NCBI RefSeq assembly: GCF_030272615.1
Contig: NC_081406.1
Coordinates: 118,140,847-118,204,846, forward strand
From: Cryptomeria japonica
Taxonomy: Eukaryota > Streptophyta > Pinopsida > Cupressales > Cupressaceae
DNA: 64,000 nt
Direction of reading: 5' to 3'
Under the pieces are notes generated by a model. The model had not been told where the DNA came from and did not search any database. It saw only the letters and a program-made list of their open reading frames with translations. The position numbers and the translations under genes were made by a program. Positions 45,329 to 58,100 of the stretch are shown here, piece by piece (within the stretch, counting starts at the first letter, position 1; every line of letters begins with the position of its first letter).

Positions 45329-46649
45329 TATTTTATTTCTTCTAGAAGGAGGCCAACCTCTAAAAGGAAAATAATAAATAGACGAGACAACCTCATTGTT
45401 GAGCAGCCAGGAATTGATATTTTGATTACGATTGAGTTTTGTGGAGCCAGGGGGTTTCTACAGATCTTTTTCTTTTGGAATGGAAACTCCCATTGATAGA
45501 ATAGTTGAGGGAGCGAAAGATCTCTTGAAGAGTTGCATTTGAGGAGGTGATACTTCAGTCATCTCTTTTTTGTTTGAATTGTGGCCAAGGACCAATCTTG
45601 CTTAAGTTTGATTTTGAGAAGTGATTGAAGACATTGTGAATTCTTAAGGATTCCAATTCATTCAAGGAGCTATTAGAACTTTCTCATTTCTAATTTTAAT
45701 CCTAGATAACTTCATATTACCATCAACTTGTGACATACCATGATTTTTATCACACGAGCTCATTTTGATCCACACTTGCATATGCATATCAGCAAAAGAA
45801 ATGTGATTCCTTAGGAGCTTTGTGCAAGTGATTGTGGATGAGGTTTCAGTCATAAATCAAGTTTGAAGAAGGTTCAACTAAGACCTCCATTTCCCATGAT
45901 TTGGCTTATATTTCCTTACTTTGACATCGAAATAAACATATGAATGAAGTGCCCACCAAATAGGAGTACAACAATGATATTTATGGCTTGAAAGGAGTCC
46001 AAGGAGATGCAGATAATTAATCACTGTCATCTTCATCTGCAACACAGGCAATTTGGGAAAACAATTCGATTTGGCTAAGGAGAGGGTCAAAAGACAAGAT
46101 ATTGCTTGCTTCTTCAATCTCAGACCTAGGCGATATTTTCCAATTTCATTTGGCATTAATATTTCATTGTATTTTCAGATTTTATGCATGAATTCATGGT
46201 TTCTATTTGTCTTCAGACATTTGGAAAATTATTATGTAATATCTAAGAGTCTTGGTCCTTGTAAGGCACTATAATCATTCTATTACTACTAATAAAGTGG
46301 AGGGATAAGTTTATATTTCATTTCTCATGTTGTTATATGGTTGCATAATGTTTGTTTTCCAAAATACCAGTCATATTTAGGTGTATAATTATTGCATATT
46401 AATTCATGTAATTGCAACAAAAAATACAAAAATATTTGTACTTTCATTCTAGAGGATTGTCCTATTGTTTAGTATATGTTTGCAAGTCATCTTTTGATTG
46501 TAAGTTGAAGTTAATATTGTCAAAACAATTATGAAGTATTATATCAATCAAAATTGCATAATACGTAGGTTATACAGTCTAATACCTTTGAACAACACAT
46601 TGAAGGTTAGGAAACATGTTTTTGTTGATATTCCTTGTACACTTTCAGT
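45329..46649 (+). mobile_element. Remainder of an unclassified insertion in copy B
   Basis: Relative to copy A, extra sequence starts after CTTCTCAATTGATGG (about 43050 in unit 1, about 45050 in unit 2) and ends at about 46650. There the flank GAGAGGATCTCTTCTCAATTGATGG is present again, so the insertion (~1.6 kb) is bordered by ~25-30-bp direct repeats. It has no coding domain, no A-rich tail and no clear LTR pair. The region 45329-45480 (AAATAGACGAGACAACC) looks like an LTR leader, so a solo LTR is possible, but the long flanking repeat does not fit a 5-bp duplication. Confidence 0.45.
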
Positions 46650-47001
46650 CATATATGAGAGGATCTCTTCTCAATTGATGGAGGATCTCTTATGAAAAAA
46701 TTTATCACCAAGACTACTAATGACGAGCCTTAGTACCCAAGGCATTGCCACCTTGTTCAAACTTGTCAGCACAATGGCCTGACAAAGTCCCACAACTTGC
46801 AAGCATAATGGATAAGTAAAGGCCCATAGCTTGTGATAATAATCTAACAAATGCACAATCCTATGAGAACATAGAGGAACTTAGTCTACAATCTCAATGA
46901 ACCAATTGGATTTTGAACCCCTGTGACCACCACAATAATATTGTAACATGACCACTACATTACATTTTTATTAATATAATATCCATAAATAACTATATAT
47001 A

Positions 47002-47004
<3 letters not shown>

Positions 47005-47034
<30 letters not shown>
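47005..47034. repeat. (AT)n microsatellite, ~30 bp
   Basis: Counterpart of the 98-bp tract in copy A. Confidence 0.9.
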
Positions 47035-47038
<4 letters not shown>

Positions 47039-47409
47039 TTTATTTTGAATATTTCAAAGCTTGTTTATTTCAAAAACTATATTCTCTCTCAACATATATA
47101 CTTATAATAGATATAACTTATATAACTTGTTAAAACCTAAAATTGACAATTTATATTCGATCATTTTATGTCTATTTTATTTAATTCCTTATCATTTTTA
47201 TAATATTGATAAAACTGGTAGAGGCCCAAACCTTACATAACCATAGGAAACGCAACAAAACCTAGCACTCATCAGGAGTGAGAACCTATAATCAAAATGT
47301 ATTGCTAATAGAACTAGCATAAACGAAATAGAAAACCAAATGTGACCATAAACAAACAAAAAACTAAAGAAAAGAAACACTCTCCCATCAAAAGCATGAA
47401 CCAATGGCT

Positions 47410-48951
47410 TACAAGGTAGGAGATAACTCCAACTTCCTATCTACACAGATGAATTTACCCTTTTCTAGTGTAGAGAATTTTTTAGTAGAATCTTTCCTGG
47501 AAGAAACAACTGAGGAATCCAGCAAAGCTTTCACCTTAGAAACAAATTCCTCTAACCCAGTAGTAGAAGGTGACTCAAAATGTCTTTTTTTACTATCCCA
47601 CCTCCTAGAAATCTCATCTTAGGTGTCATAGAGAATCATGGAGTTCTCTATGATTTCTCTGCATTGGTCAAACATATTCTCAATATTTAACCTTATTTCT
47701 TCTTGGTTAGCCTAAATAACCTCCACCATCTCAACCAAGTCACTCACATTCTTTATTTGACTAATTTTCTCTATGAGATCATTAACCAAATTGTCCATTG
47801 CTTCCCATTTCTCAATTGTCTCGGCTGATTTCCTTGCCTCCATCCAAGCCTTCTGATCCTGCTCATCATTCACCTAACTTGAGGCTCTAGCCTCTACTCC
47901 AAGAACAGCTTCGAGCTTGTTAACATTTTTCTTCAGCACCTCAAATTGAATTAGCAAACAATGTGGAACTGGATCATTTTTATTGAACCCTCACATAGTT
48001 CATTAGCCTTCGCTACAAAAAGGGGAAATTCATCCTTAAAAAAAGAACTGCATTGGGAGGATTGGGAATTAGCTCCTTTTATTTCAAAATTATCTGGAGC
48101 CCAATTAGACCTAGTAGACCAAGAGAAGGTTGTATCCTCATAATCCTCTTTGACAATGAGTATTTTTTGAGCCAAGCTTTCACCAACATGGGTGCCCAAA
48201 GGGGTCTTAGCTTTCACATTTATTTAGGGATTAACCCTAGCAAGTTCCTTATGAGTCTTATTAGAAGCAACAACACCAAAATGATTGAATGGAAGCTTGA
48301 CAAACAAACCTAGACCTAAACCAGATTTAGGGGGCTTAACATTAGGGCCAATGGAAGAGGTTAACTCTAATAAAAATTATAGCTATGGTAAATAAGCCCC
48401 TGATGTAAGAGAAGGGAGCCCTTAGAATTACCAACCTCAAAAAATTGGGAGATAGAAGTAAAATTCCAAAAGAGAAAATTCATCCTTACCTCATGTTGAA
48501 GGTGATTCAACATTTGGAACAACTAAGAATAAAAGCTTTTGAAGCAGCCATTGAGAGTGAAGAATTTAATCAATAGCACGTTTGCACCCTTCCAGACACC
48601 AAGCCAGTTGTCCTTTTTGAAGCCACCTTGTCACCTGGGCCTAGAAATTTTTTGAAATATGCTTTATAATTCCTTTTTGGCTTCTTTTAGAAAGTCTTTC
48701 CCTCTATAGGCATCCTTGTAACTACATCAATAGTCTCCACAGATACAGTAAATTTTACTTTCCCCCCTTAAACAACACCTTTTTTCCAACACTCAGAAAA
48801 TTCATCAAAAAGTGCAGGGTTGAAGCCCTTCATACCCTCCATGTAATTTACTAAGTCAGCTTCAACAACTTTCTCCTAGGGACCTAGAGGGAAGAATTTA
48901 CTTTATACTTTTCATACGAATTTGACTCTGTTTGCATTAAGTCTCCCCCAT
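47410..48951 (-). pseudogene. Unrecognised LINE-linked ORF ("ORFX"), copy 3
   Basis: It starts at Met-Gly-Glu-Thr (48951) downstream of RNase H. The N-terminal block reads Val-Lys-Phe-Thr-Val-Ser-Val-Glu-Thr-Ile-Asp-Val-Val, then Met-Pro-Ile-Glu-Gly-Lys-Thr-Phe, paralleling copy 2 (Met-Glu-Gly-Lys-Lys-Phe). The middle contains Leu-Asn-His-Leu-Gln-His and Leu-Leu-His-Gln-Gly-Leu-Ile. The rest (47960-47640) is a heptad-rich coiled coil with Asn-Lys-Leu-Glu-Ala-Val-Leu and Ile-Glu-Lys-Trp-Glu-Ala-Met. Length is about 513 codons. A frameshift near 48870 and many stops make it dead. Confidence 0.6.
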
Positions 48952-49132
48952 CTTAGACACAGAAAGCCTAAACCCAAAGGCCAAGATAGTTTCACAAAAC
49001 TAGAAGGCAAATAACCCTTCTTAGAGGTGGTAAAGGAAATATTACTTTCCTTGCCATAATCAATGATAGAAGTAAACCGTGGAGAGAAAACTAAATACAA
49101 AGACAATATTCAAATCTTTTAGCTCCTTGGAA

Positions 49133-49563
49133 TTAGATTTCCTCATCAAACATGGCATGTATTTCTTCAAAGAAATTATGCATATCCATCCAGAATTTAA
49201 TGCCCTCAGTGAAGAGGCCCAAGTTTGTAAGCCTATTTGCGGCCTTGTTGCGTTCCTTAAAAACTTGTTGAAACACAATGTGTTCAAATGTAGAGGTGAC
49301 ACTTAAGCAATAATAAATGATGTTCTTCCCCTGACACCTAGATTTGGCCAAACCTTGCTACATCATAATAATGTTTTTGGAGTCTGCTTCAATAAATTCC
49401 CTCCTCCCTTTATTCTTGGCGATATAAATGACAATAAAGGTTGTCATCATTTTAGTCATGTTGAACGTTTGGGTTCCCAGATTTTTTATGTAAGCCACTA
49501 TCATTTTTTCTATCTGGGTCTCTTATTACACCACCCCCTCCCACCGGACCTGGGTTCCCCTTA
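49133..49563 (-). pseudogene. LINE RNase H remnant (copy 3)
   Basis: The minus-strand frames give Gly-Asn-Pro-Gly-Pro-Val-Gly-Gly-Gly-Gly followed by Ile-Arg-Asp-Pro-Asp, then Phe-Ile-Glu-Ala-Asp-Ser-Lys-Asn-Ile-Ile. They end with Val-Phe-Lys-Glu-Arg-Asn-Lys-Ala-Ala-Asn-Arg-Leu. These are the start, the Glu-Ala-Asp-Ser catalytic segment and the terminal motif of a plant LINE RNase H. At least one frameshift and one stop are present. Confidence 0.78.
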
Positions 49564-52140
49564 TTTATATCCTTATTGTTTATATTAATTAAATAATATA
49601 TCTCTATTTTTTAGCTATTATCCTAAGCCTTATTATAAGGCAATTAATTTTTTTAATTACTTATTCCTACCCTACTCCTTTCTTCTACTAAATTAAATAA
49701 ATATGATTATTTATTTAATTTAGGTTTGTCATATTATTTCTTCTAAATATGAATTAAATTACAAAAAATATTTAATTCACCAATTTTCTATTTCCTATAC
49801 CACATCGTACAACTCATCCACTTTCATCAATACTACTTCATAATCTAAACCTAATAAACCCCTAATCATTTGTATATTATTAATCCTTGAATAAGAGATA
49901 GGTCAAGTCTTCCAATTTTATTTCCTCACACACCTAATCCCCTCTCTCATTAATATTTTCCCTTTTGCGAGGTGGTGGAACCTTGGAAAATTATAGCTTT
50001 TTTTTGCTTCCTTGAACCCTTGGTCATTTTGCATAAGCTTAAACCCCGAGTCCTAAGTTTTTGTAAGTTGTATTTCTTAAACCTTAAACCTTAGCACTTA
50101 TTTTTTTATATTTATATGTTATTGGTAGTGAAATTTTTATGTCACAAGTTAAAGGGTGTTAAGTCATCCATCTTACTAGACGACATGTCCTAGTTAGTGC
50201 TCGGTACAAATATCTTTTAATTTTCATAAGTTGTGATCTTAATGTTTCCTGTCATTATCCCATCTTTCCTTATCGGTTTGAAGAAAATTGGTAGTCCACA
50301 CAAATCCATGAGCTCTAGATCTATTGGATTTGTCAAAGTTGTGAGGTTGCACTAACCATTATATCCTCTATTGGGACACAATTTACTTTCCAAAGGGATG
50401 TGATTGAATATTCCATAGTAAACTATTTTTTTGATTGGGTGCTAGAACCTATGGAAGCTATGCTATTCCATAATGATGAAATGTGGTGATTACCACTTGT
50501 CAGCTAGGTAACGAGAAAGTATCCAATCAACCCCATTGTATTAGTTTGATGGGAGCCAAAAAAAAAATTTGTGAGGGCATGTAATGGCGATGAATGGCTC
50601 CATGCTATAAAGTTCCATCCAATATGTTTTACTCTGATTGGTTGCAAAATTCAAAAGAATGTCAAAATATTTTTCAAATAAAATCTATAAATCTAGAGAC
50701 TTCATCTTGCCACAATCCTTTAAAATAGGTTACCAACATTCAAAACTAGTAAATGGCTAGAATTTGGTGCACAAATTGAACATGAATTAGATTTTAAGTT
50801 GTTTAATAAAAATAAATGTTTGGTCTAGATGACATCAACCACAATTTATTGCATTCACATTAGTTTTCTAGTTTGAGATTTGTTAGGAGTTCTATAAAAA
50901 AAACTAGTGTTTTGTAATAAATGACTAGTGAATACATTTTCTAAATTATGAATACATGAAGATTGAACAAAAACAAGTCATTTTTGTTTTGTATGGTTGA
51001 AATTGATTTGAATGTGTTTGAATGCTATATTTAGGGTGAGTGATGATCAATTGACATGAAACAATAGAAACAACAAGCTACAAATGAGATACAAATGCAT
51101 AGGGAAAACTCTAAATAGGAGAATTAGAGAAGCTCATATGATAGTAAGTTTAACCCAAAAATATGAGACAATGTGGAAATTTCCATCCTAGTCCCTAATC
51201 TAAAATGTAGATATATGAAAATATTTTTGAATCATGATGTCACATAGAATCCATTCTTAGAAACTAGTCAAAAATTGTTGGGACTGTGGTGGTTTTTTAT
51301 CTCGGTGTTCTAATTTTTGCCTCTACAAAAGTTAGAACTAATCATCATCATCTCCTTCATAGAAATATCCATTTGTGGCTCCCAAATTCCTCACCTACAC
51401 ACAAAAATAAGGGAAATGATGTTATTGATAGGGTTTGCCTAAGTCAAGCCTTGAGTTTGAAATCAACCTTGGAACTGAATTGATTTTTTAAATAGAAATG
51501 TTAAAGTAAATATTGAATGATATACCTCAAATCTACTACAATTGATAATATATGACAATGTAATCCTCTTCAGATGTGATCGCAAGTGTTGATACAATAA
51601 AATGACTTGACACAACATTAAAATGAATTACCTAATCAAACAGACATGCTTTCATGAAGATTGATGTAGATTTGTTACTTCATGATGCTTGAAGGATATG
51701 ACGGGATGGAATGTTGCCTCGAATTCTTGAGAATGCTTGATGATGAATTATTACAATATGGGTTGATTGTTGATGATGTTGGATGAAAATTAATAGGAAT
51801 ATTTCTCTTATCTAGGGTTCCTAAGGTAATTTAGTGATTAGGCCAACCTCTACTTGTCAAATTGAGACATCGAGAACTGAAATCATCGAGGAGGGAAAGT
51901 GCACTAACCCATTTAAATTAGGCTCTGTTTAAGGAGAATGAAGATGGCGTAGGCACAATGGTCCTTAGAATAAGATGTCTTGGGTTTCATGGTCCACCTA
52001 AAATAGGGTAAACTAGTAAGAGACCAGGATGCATAACCTGAGACAGAGGTTTAGTTATCGATATGGACAAAGGACATCAAATTCAAGGTGAAAAGGTCAT
52101 AAGTGGATTTAAGGGAGAGAGCTAAGATAGGTCACTAAAG
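49564..52140. other. AT-rich stretch without recognisable genes
   Basis: No domain is visible on either strand. The pyrimidine-rich, TTTATTTAATTTAGG-bearing part at 49600-50150 looks like long-terminal-repeat or other retroelement non-coding DNA, but no repeat partner was found in the window. Confidence 0.5.
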
Positions 52141-52384
52141 TAGGAGCACAAAAAGTGCTATAAATTTTATAGGGTTACAATATACAATTCTATAGAAACA
52201 ATATCCCCAAAATGAAATTCATTAATAGGTAAATATTTATCTAGATTTCCTTTCATTAAAACATGCTTATTTATATTAATGTCTTTTGGAATATTCTCAG
52301 ATACCTTAAATACTTCATGTGGAATATGGGGTTGCCTTTTTTTCATTCCCCTCAATTTTTGGGTCTTCTTTAATGATGCATGTG

Positions 52385-53155
52385 TTGTCCTTCTTTTGTG
52401 AATTCATCTCTAGTGAACCCATCATCATTTTGGGTTCGATGCAAAGCAACCTCTGCTCCAGAGATCACCAAAAAATAGAGAAAGAACTTTAATTTAATGC
52501 CATCAGGATAAAATGCTTTCAAGACAGATAAATGGTATGCAACTGTATCTGTTTGGAATGCATTACCCAAATAGTACAATTGATTAGTCGCACATGAAGT
52601 TCCACGAGTGTGATCTTTTTCAAATCCTAATATAATTTCTATCTTGTCAACCTCTAGAGGAGCCACCTGACCTAGCCCCACCCAAACCAAGTTCCATTCT
52701 TCACATTTTTGAAGAATGTATTTATGTTCACTATCTTGCAATTTCCCTCATGAATTTTCAATTATAGTGTAGAGTTCTTCATGAAGGACACCACCACATC
52801 GTCTAGAGTCTATGCTTCAATTTTTTTCTTTGATCCCATGGAGGCCCATAGTCCTTTGTCTGAGGAAGTGCTTCTTGAATAGTCATGGGGGAAGAGGTAA
52901 TGCTTGAAATCGCCTGTCTATTAGGAGATTGTGTACATAACCTCTTGGTCTTCTAGAAGCCGAAAAGTACTTCGAGTCCACCAACTCTGGTTCCATGCAC
53001 TATATAAATTTTCAAATGTTGCCTTCCAAATATCCTTCGGTGCAAAAGCATCATTCTCATAATAGAAAAAAGGTGGCCCTTGAATGAACACATTGATTTC
53101 CTACAAGCGTGGCCCAATAGGTTTCCCAAGAATTCCAAAACCAGTTAGTCCCTCT
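52385..53155 (-). pseudogene. DRM-type DNA (cytosine-5) methyltransferase fragment
   Basis: Minus-strand segments match the catalytic half of plant DOMAINS REARRANGED METHYLTRANSFERASE proteins. In order they are Gly-Lys-Pro-Ile-Gly-Pro-Arg-Leu; Pro-Pro-Phe-Phe-Tyr-Tyr-Glu-Asn with Ala-Pro-Lys-Asp-Ile-Trp; Met-Thr-Ile-Gln-Glu-Ala-Leu-Pro-Gln-Thr; Trp-Asn-Leu-Val-Trp-Val-Gly; Val-Ala-Pro-Leu-Glu-Val-Asp; Asp-His-Thr-Arg-Gly; Leu-Gly-Asn-Ala-Phe-Gln-Thr-Asp-Thr-Val-Ala-Tyr-His; and Ser-Gly-Ala-Glu-Val-Ala-Leu-His-Arg. DRM enzymes carry out RNA-directed DNA methylation. The match stops after the SAM-binding start, so the catalytic Pro-Cys motif is absent. At least one stop and two frameshifts occur. 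No intron is evident across ~770 bp, so it may be a retrocopy or a transduplicated piece. Confidence 0.75.
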
Positions 53156-53159
53156 AGAC

Positions 53160-54000
53160 ATAAATTAGAGATGTCACATCACACACTCTAGACATTGTTT
53201 GTCTATATTGCATACTCTCTATGTATTTATCACCCTTTAACACTTTCCTCTTCTTTTCTCCAATTGCTCTCTTCTAGGCAGTTGATGAGCTTGTTTCCAT
53301 GTCATTCAAGATAATGCTTGCTTGCTTTCTTTTACGAAATTTACTTGCACACTAGTCTTCAGCTTGTATCTTCTTCTTCTGCACAAATATAAATTATAAT
53401 TCATGCTCAGATGATAATTAAATAAAATAATAAGATTTAGTCATTAGATGGTACATATTATCTGATGAAAAGATCCTAGACAATCATTGGAGAAAGGAAA
53501 CATCATTGATAATCTTTTTTGCAAATAACACTGAATCAAATAAATTAAAAATGTTTTATGCATTTTTTAAAAGTAGCTAAACTCATGCAATGCTTTCATG
53601 CACTGACGACCAAGCCGTCTGACCCACAACATCTGATACTATCAGAATTTTGACAGAAACTAAAGAAACATCTAACAAGGATGTTGTATGTCTGATGTCA
53701 CTTCCTTGTCGGACAATCATCGATTCATGGTAGTGGGGGAGTGTTGGAATTCTGACTGTAATCCGACGACATTTTTTGTCAAAGGAGAAAACATAGCAAC
53801 CATTGGAAGAGTTCATAACTTTGTCGGACTGCTGACACAAATGGCATCATCTCATAGACCGACAATGAGTTTTTGATGGTTACATTTGTTGGAAGTCCGA
53901 CGTGGTGTCGTTGAACTTCTGATAATTAGCCATCAGAAATAGGCCAGAATGTACTAGTGTATAATGTAACTATAGGTACTAAAAAATAACCTAATGTTAC
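53160..54000. other. No recognisable gene; weak foldback at 53595-53920
   Basis: GACGACCAAGCCGTCTGAC near 53600 is partly complementary to GTCCGACGTGGTGTCGTTG near 53900, so the ~320 bp between could be a worn inverted-repeat element. The open frames at 53583-53840 (minus) and 53688-53876 (plus) lie inside it and carry no known motif. Confidence 0.3.
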
Positions 54001-54009
54001 TAGAGATAG

Positions 54010-55150
54010 AGAAAATGGTTTAACAAAGATGATCAAGCCTTTTTTGTGTGTCTCAATCTACTTCCTAAACTACTATTTCATGTAGAAACTTTGAAAACAA
54101 CTGGTGAATTTTTGCTAGCCTTAGAAAGGTTTTTGGGAAGCTAGATAAACTAAAAATTCATGAGTTAGAAAATGAATTCATATGATTGATTCTAATCACA
54201 GTTTCGAGGATTACTTCACTACATTCAAATCATTAAGGTTGTGGCTGAAAGAATGTGGGGTAGAGAAAAATGAGGTTAAACTAAATCTTTCTATAATTTC
54301 CAAATTAAGTCCTAATTACTTTTTTATTTTTATCTAACTTATATTTCAACAAAATGGATCTTGGATCCAAGTGGAAAATATAATCTTCATTTTTGCTTCA
54401 TTATAGACTAGACTAGCAAGCAAGACAAGTTGATTCAGATGGTCACCATGAAGCATTATAAACCTTAAGCCCTTATTGCTAAAAGTGGGAAACAATATGC
54501 TTCAAATAACAAAGGAGGGAATTTTTTAATCAAAAGGACAAAAAACCCAATGATGATTAAATATCAACCCTCCAAAAATCACACTAAAACTTATTCAAAT
54601 TAAGGTAAAACCAAGAAAGAAAAATAAAAGTGTTCCTATTGCAAGAAATTTGGGCATGATGAGCATAAATGCATGAAGAAGTAGATTGACCACCTCACAC
54701 ATATTATTGAGAACAAAAATATAGGGATCCCTAAATCTATTAAAGTCCTCATCAACTCTAGATACTTCTGAGGTAAAAGAAAAAATATAAAACTAATGGA
54801 AAAACAATTGTTGTATCTACAATCTCTAGCTCTAAGAGATGGAATCTAGATTGTGGAACTTCCCATCAAATGGCTTCTTCAATGGATCATTTTTAATCAT
54901 GAAAACCTACAGATACATTTAAAATCATGTTGGGTAACAATACTTATATGAGCATTAATGGAAAAGGAAACATTGACCTCAAAAAATAATTTTCCATTGA
55001 TGTTCTTTCCATTCTTGAGTTATCAAACAATATTTTTTTCATATATTATATATAAATGGAGGAACAAGAAGGACTATTGAGCTCATATTACATTTAGTAA
55101 CTATTGAATATTTATAGACAAGAGAGGTTCTTATAGTTGGTGTTGATAAT
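54010..55150 (+). pseudogene. Copia gag-protease remnant
   Basis: In changing frames this stretch shows gag segments Val-Phe-Gly-Lys-Leu-Asp-Lys-Leu-Lys-Ile-His-Glu-Leu, Ser-Leu-Arg-Leu-x-Leu-Lys-Glu-Cys-Gly and Ile-Ser-Lys-Leu-Ser-Pro-Asn-Tyr. A zinc knuckle Cys-Ser-Tyr-Cys-Lys-Lys-Phe-Gly-His-Asp-Glu-His-Lys-Cys follows at about 54632-54673. A protease active-site segment Trp-Asn-Leu-Asp-Cys-Gly-Thr-Ser-His-Gln-Met at about 54840 has Cys where Ser is usual. Numerous stops and indels are present. No LTRs were identified, and integrase and reverse transcriptase are not recognisable downstream, so this is a heavily decayed fragment. Confidence 0.65.
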
Positions 55151-58100
55151 TTCCCTTATCTTTACACCTTGTCAAACTTTTCTCCTAATGATTTCTTCTC
55201 TAAGGTTCACACTACTAGTCTCAAATTTGTTGTGAACTTGAATCTTCATTATTGTAGTAAAATCTTGACATCTCCTCCACGATCAACTATTTATACTTAA
55301 GAGTTTCATGTTGCTTCCTTGAGAAGTTCCAATGATTCCTTGTAGCAAGGTATTGATATCAATTTTCTAGATCATGGGGTACATTTCTAGTTCAAATCTA
55401 TTACTAGTTTGTAGATTCTCACATTTTAGACTTTGATGAAAATATTGAGGATAAATACCTTCTATTTCATGATAGTTATTGAACTAGTATAGATTTTAGA
55501 GAGGTTCACTAAGGGATTCTAGAGGTTCTTTATAGCAATATTTCATGTGGGATTGGGATCATAGACACATTGCATGTATTGATATTCCACATATCACTAA
55601 TTTGGATACTACTCTTCATTATTTTTTATGTGACTTGAAATGCTACTTATTTAATTTAGGTTTGGGACATTTGATTTGATTTTGATTAATTTTAGCATCA
55701 GCATGGGAAACATGAACCAATGTTAGAATCAAACAACATGATCCTCTAATACATTCCACTTGAATCAGAATTCAATAGTTTGACAACTTTTAGAGTTTCT
55801 ATCTTTTGAAAGGAAGAGGTATTATTTGTTGCAAAGGAGCCTGCCACAACATTTTCCATGTAATATTTTATGTTGAATTTATTTCTCTTCTTTGTGGAAA
55901 AGAAATGTGCCTCATCTTTTATGGATTTTAGGATTATTATATTTAGGTCTTTCTATGTTATCTCTAGTACAATTTGACATTTTTGTAACTCTTTTCGAGG
56001 GAATTTTTTTTCACAAGTTTTCTTTCTTTCTCCACTTTATGAGAGATTTATTTATACCTAATTACCTCATCAATCCCCTACTCTTTGTGACCCATATTTC
56101 TTTGTGCCCATCTAAATTATGCTTACGGGACATGTTTATTGCTTAGCAATTAATTATGCATGTAACTCTACACTTAGTATTATGCCATCTTAGGTGGCTA
56201 TGTGGCAACCTAGATAGTTTGTCAAATTGTTCCAAGGTATGTGGCATGTCCTCTTATGATTTTGTTGGAACAAAATCATCACCACTATTAGTGTGTAGAT
56301 AATTTAGATTAAATTATGTGATCCAACCACTTCTCACTATATGTCCATGGATTGTTCATAAAATTTAGTAGTTTGGATTATTCATTCATATGCGGTCATT
56401 TGTATATTTTGTTTCTCTCTTGCATGCATGAGTTTTATCATTCTTCTTAGCCTACAAAATATTGATGTTATTTCCAATAAGTCTTCATCTCATACATCTT
56501 TAATCAATGATAAATAAAAATAGAAGATTTTTGATCCTTTATAGCTCACACAACATTAAATTATTTAAGAGTATGGTCACAATGTGTATATCTCAAGGAT
56601 ATTGTAAGAGATTTATTAGAGCTGCCAATTCATGGTCAACATGTTAAGAATTTCTCTATGTAAGTAATGATATCTTTTCATGTAAACATATATTGTTTGC
56701 ATATTGTGTCTCTATGAAATCTTAGCACTTGTTGATCAATATGAAGTGTGGTTGTCCTATTTTCCTCTTTGTATCCCCTTTTAATGGCCTACTCCTAGAG
56801 ATTTTGATTATTGTTGTTCTTGCAAGAGATACATGCCCCTAACTAGACCGCATGTTTGGAATCAATTTGATAGTACATGATTTCCCTTTATTCCTATCTC
56901 ATTTGTGCACCTAGGCCTCATTTTTCCCATCACATATAGTTAATATTAGAAATATATATAAGGTTCTTCATTTTAAAAAAAAATTACCTAAGGGTTTTTC
57001 TAAGCAATCTCCCATGTTCATATTATGTGTTGGAGGCTACAAATTTCTTGATAAGTTCCTAAGTGGAGGTGTTTTATGTTTAATTTTTTTATGTACTATA
57101 CCTACTTTATAGTTTCAAAGGTTTCCTTCCTAGTATGTCTTCCCTCCCAAATATATTTTTTTGTTTATCCTATTAGGATATCAAATTTTCTCATCTAGAT
57201 TGATTTTTCATCCATATCGCCGCCTTCACTCCTCTCTTAATTATATTCTAAAGTCATCCTTCCCATCACATATCTCCCTTGACCTCTACTTTCCCTTTCC
57301 TTTTTTAACATTTTACACTTTTTTATAATAGAATTCTTTCCAAAAATAAATCAATACTTCTCAATTCTTATACTAAGTTACCCTTCATAGCAAGATTTTT
57401 GTCTATGCTTTACTGAAAAAATAGCTTTTTATTGATGTACCCCCAAACTCTAATTCTTAACACTTTTCATTATGTATCTCATTAGGACCACTAGTTTAGA
57501 CAAGCTATCATTATTTGCATGTTTGAAGGGACAAATTCCTTGTTATCTCTGATCCATGATTCCTCAACTATTTCTGTTGTATACTCTCTCAAAATTAGAG
57601 ATGCAAATATGTTAAAATTTTCATACAATTTTGTACTCTTGATCCCCAATCTCTAATGGTAGCATGATCTATGGGTTATACTTAACTATTGAACTCAAAA
57701 AATTGAAACTCATTCATAATGCATTTTTCACTCTCACCTACCTCCCTACACATCCCATTACCATTAATGACCAAATTTGATGATATAACTACTAAGAAGA
57801 TGTTTTCCCACATAAAAATAGTTTTTATCTTAGGTGCATATATTTATGGGCATCTCAAATTGTGGAAAATTTAAGCACCAAGCCATCATTAATGAGGTTC
57901 TATTTTTTATATGAATGATTTTTACACAAGATCCCTAATTCTATTTTAGTATTTGTAGGATTCAAATTCATTTTGTACCTAATATAATTTCCTATTAGAT
58001 TTAGGGAAAAAGGTGCTGTATTTACCGCTTTATCTTCTACAAAAAATATTAGTAATTTCTCTACTTCCACATGATTCTAACACTAAATAAGATATAAGAT

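Larger units (their letters stand above)
13580..47140 (+). repeat. Segmental duplication, copy B (interrupted by insertions)
   Basis: Copy-B blocks are 13580-13838, 32507-33110, 38810-43050 and 46650-47140. They are separated by the decayed copia element (13839-32501), the younger copia element (33116-38804), and the tandem duplication plus unclassified insertion of 43050-46650. Read continuously, these blocks match copy A. Both copia insertions are bordered by 5-bp duplications, and copy A shows the uninterrupted sequence at both points (near 3885 and 4397). Confidence 0.8.
47190..49563 (-). mobile_element. 5'-truncated LINE, copy 3 (minus strand)
   Basis: On the minus strand it runs from an RNase H start at about 49563 to an A/T-rich 3' end at about 47200 (TATAAAAATGATAAGG). 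It has the same order of RNase H then ORFX as copies 1 and 2. It lies just outside the right end of duplication copy B. A target duplication was not identified with confidence. Confidence 0.7.

Noticed and set aside
49564-50150. LTR of a Gypsy-type element
   Set aside because: The sequence texture resembles an LTR, but no second copy, primer site or polypurine tract was found in the window.
53595-53920. Inverted-repeat transposon
   Set aside because: Complementarity between the ends is patchy and no flanking duplication was found, so it is recorded only as a weak foldback.
55892-56146. 84-residue hydrophobic open frame
   Set aside because: It could suggest a membrane protein, but it lies in T-rich DNA next to a decayed copia fragment, which produces Phe/Leu-rich frames by chance. 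No start context or homology was recognised.
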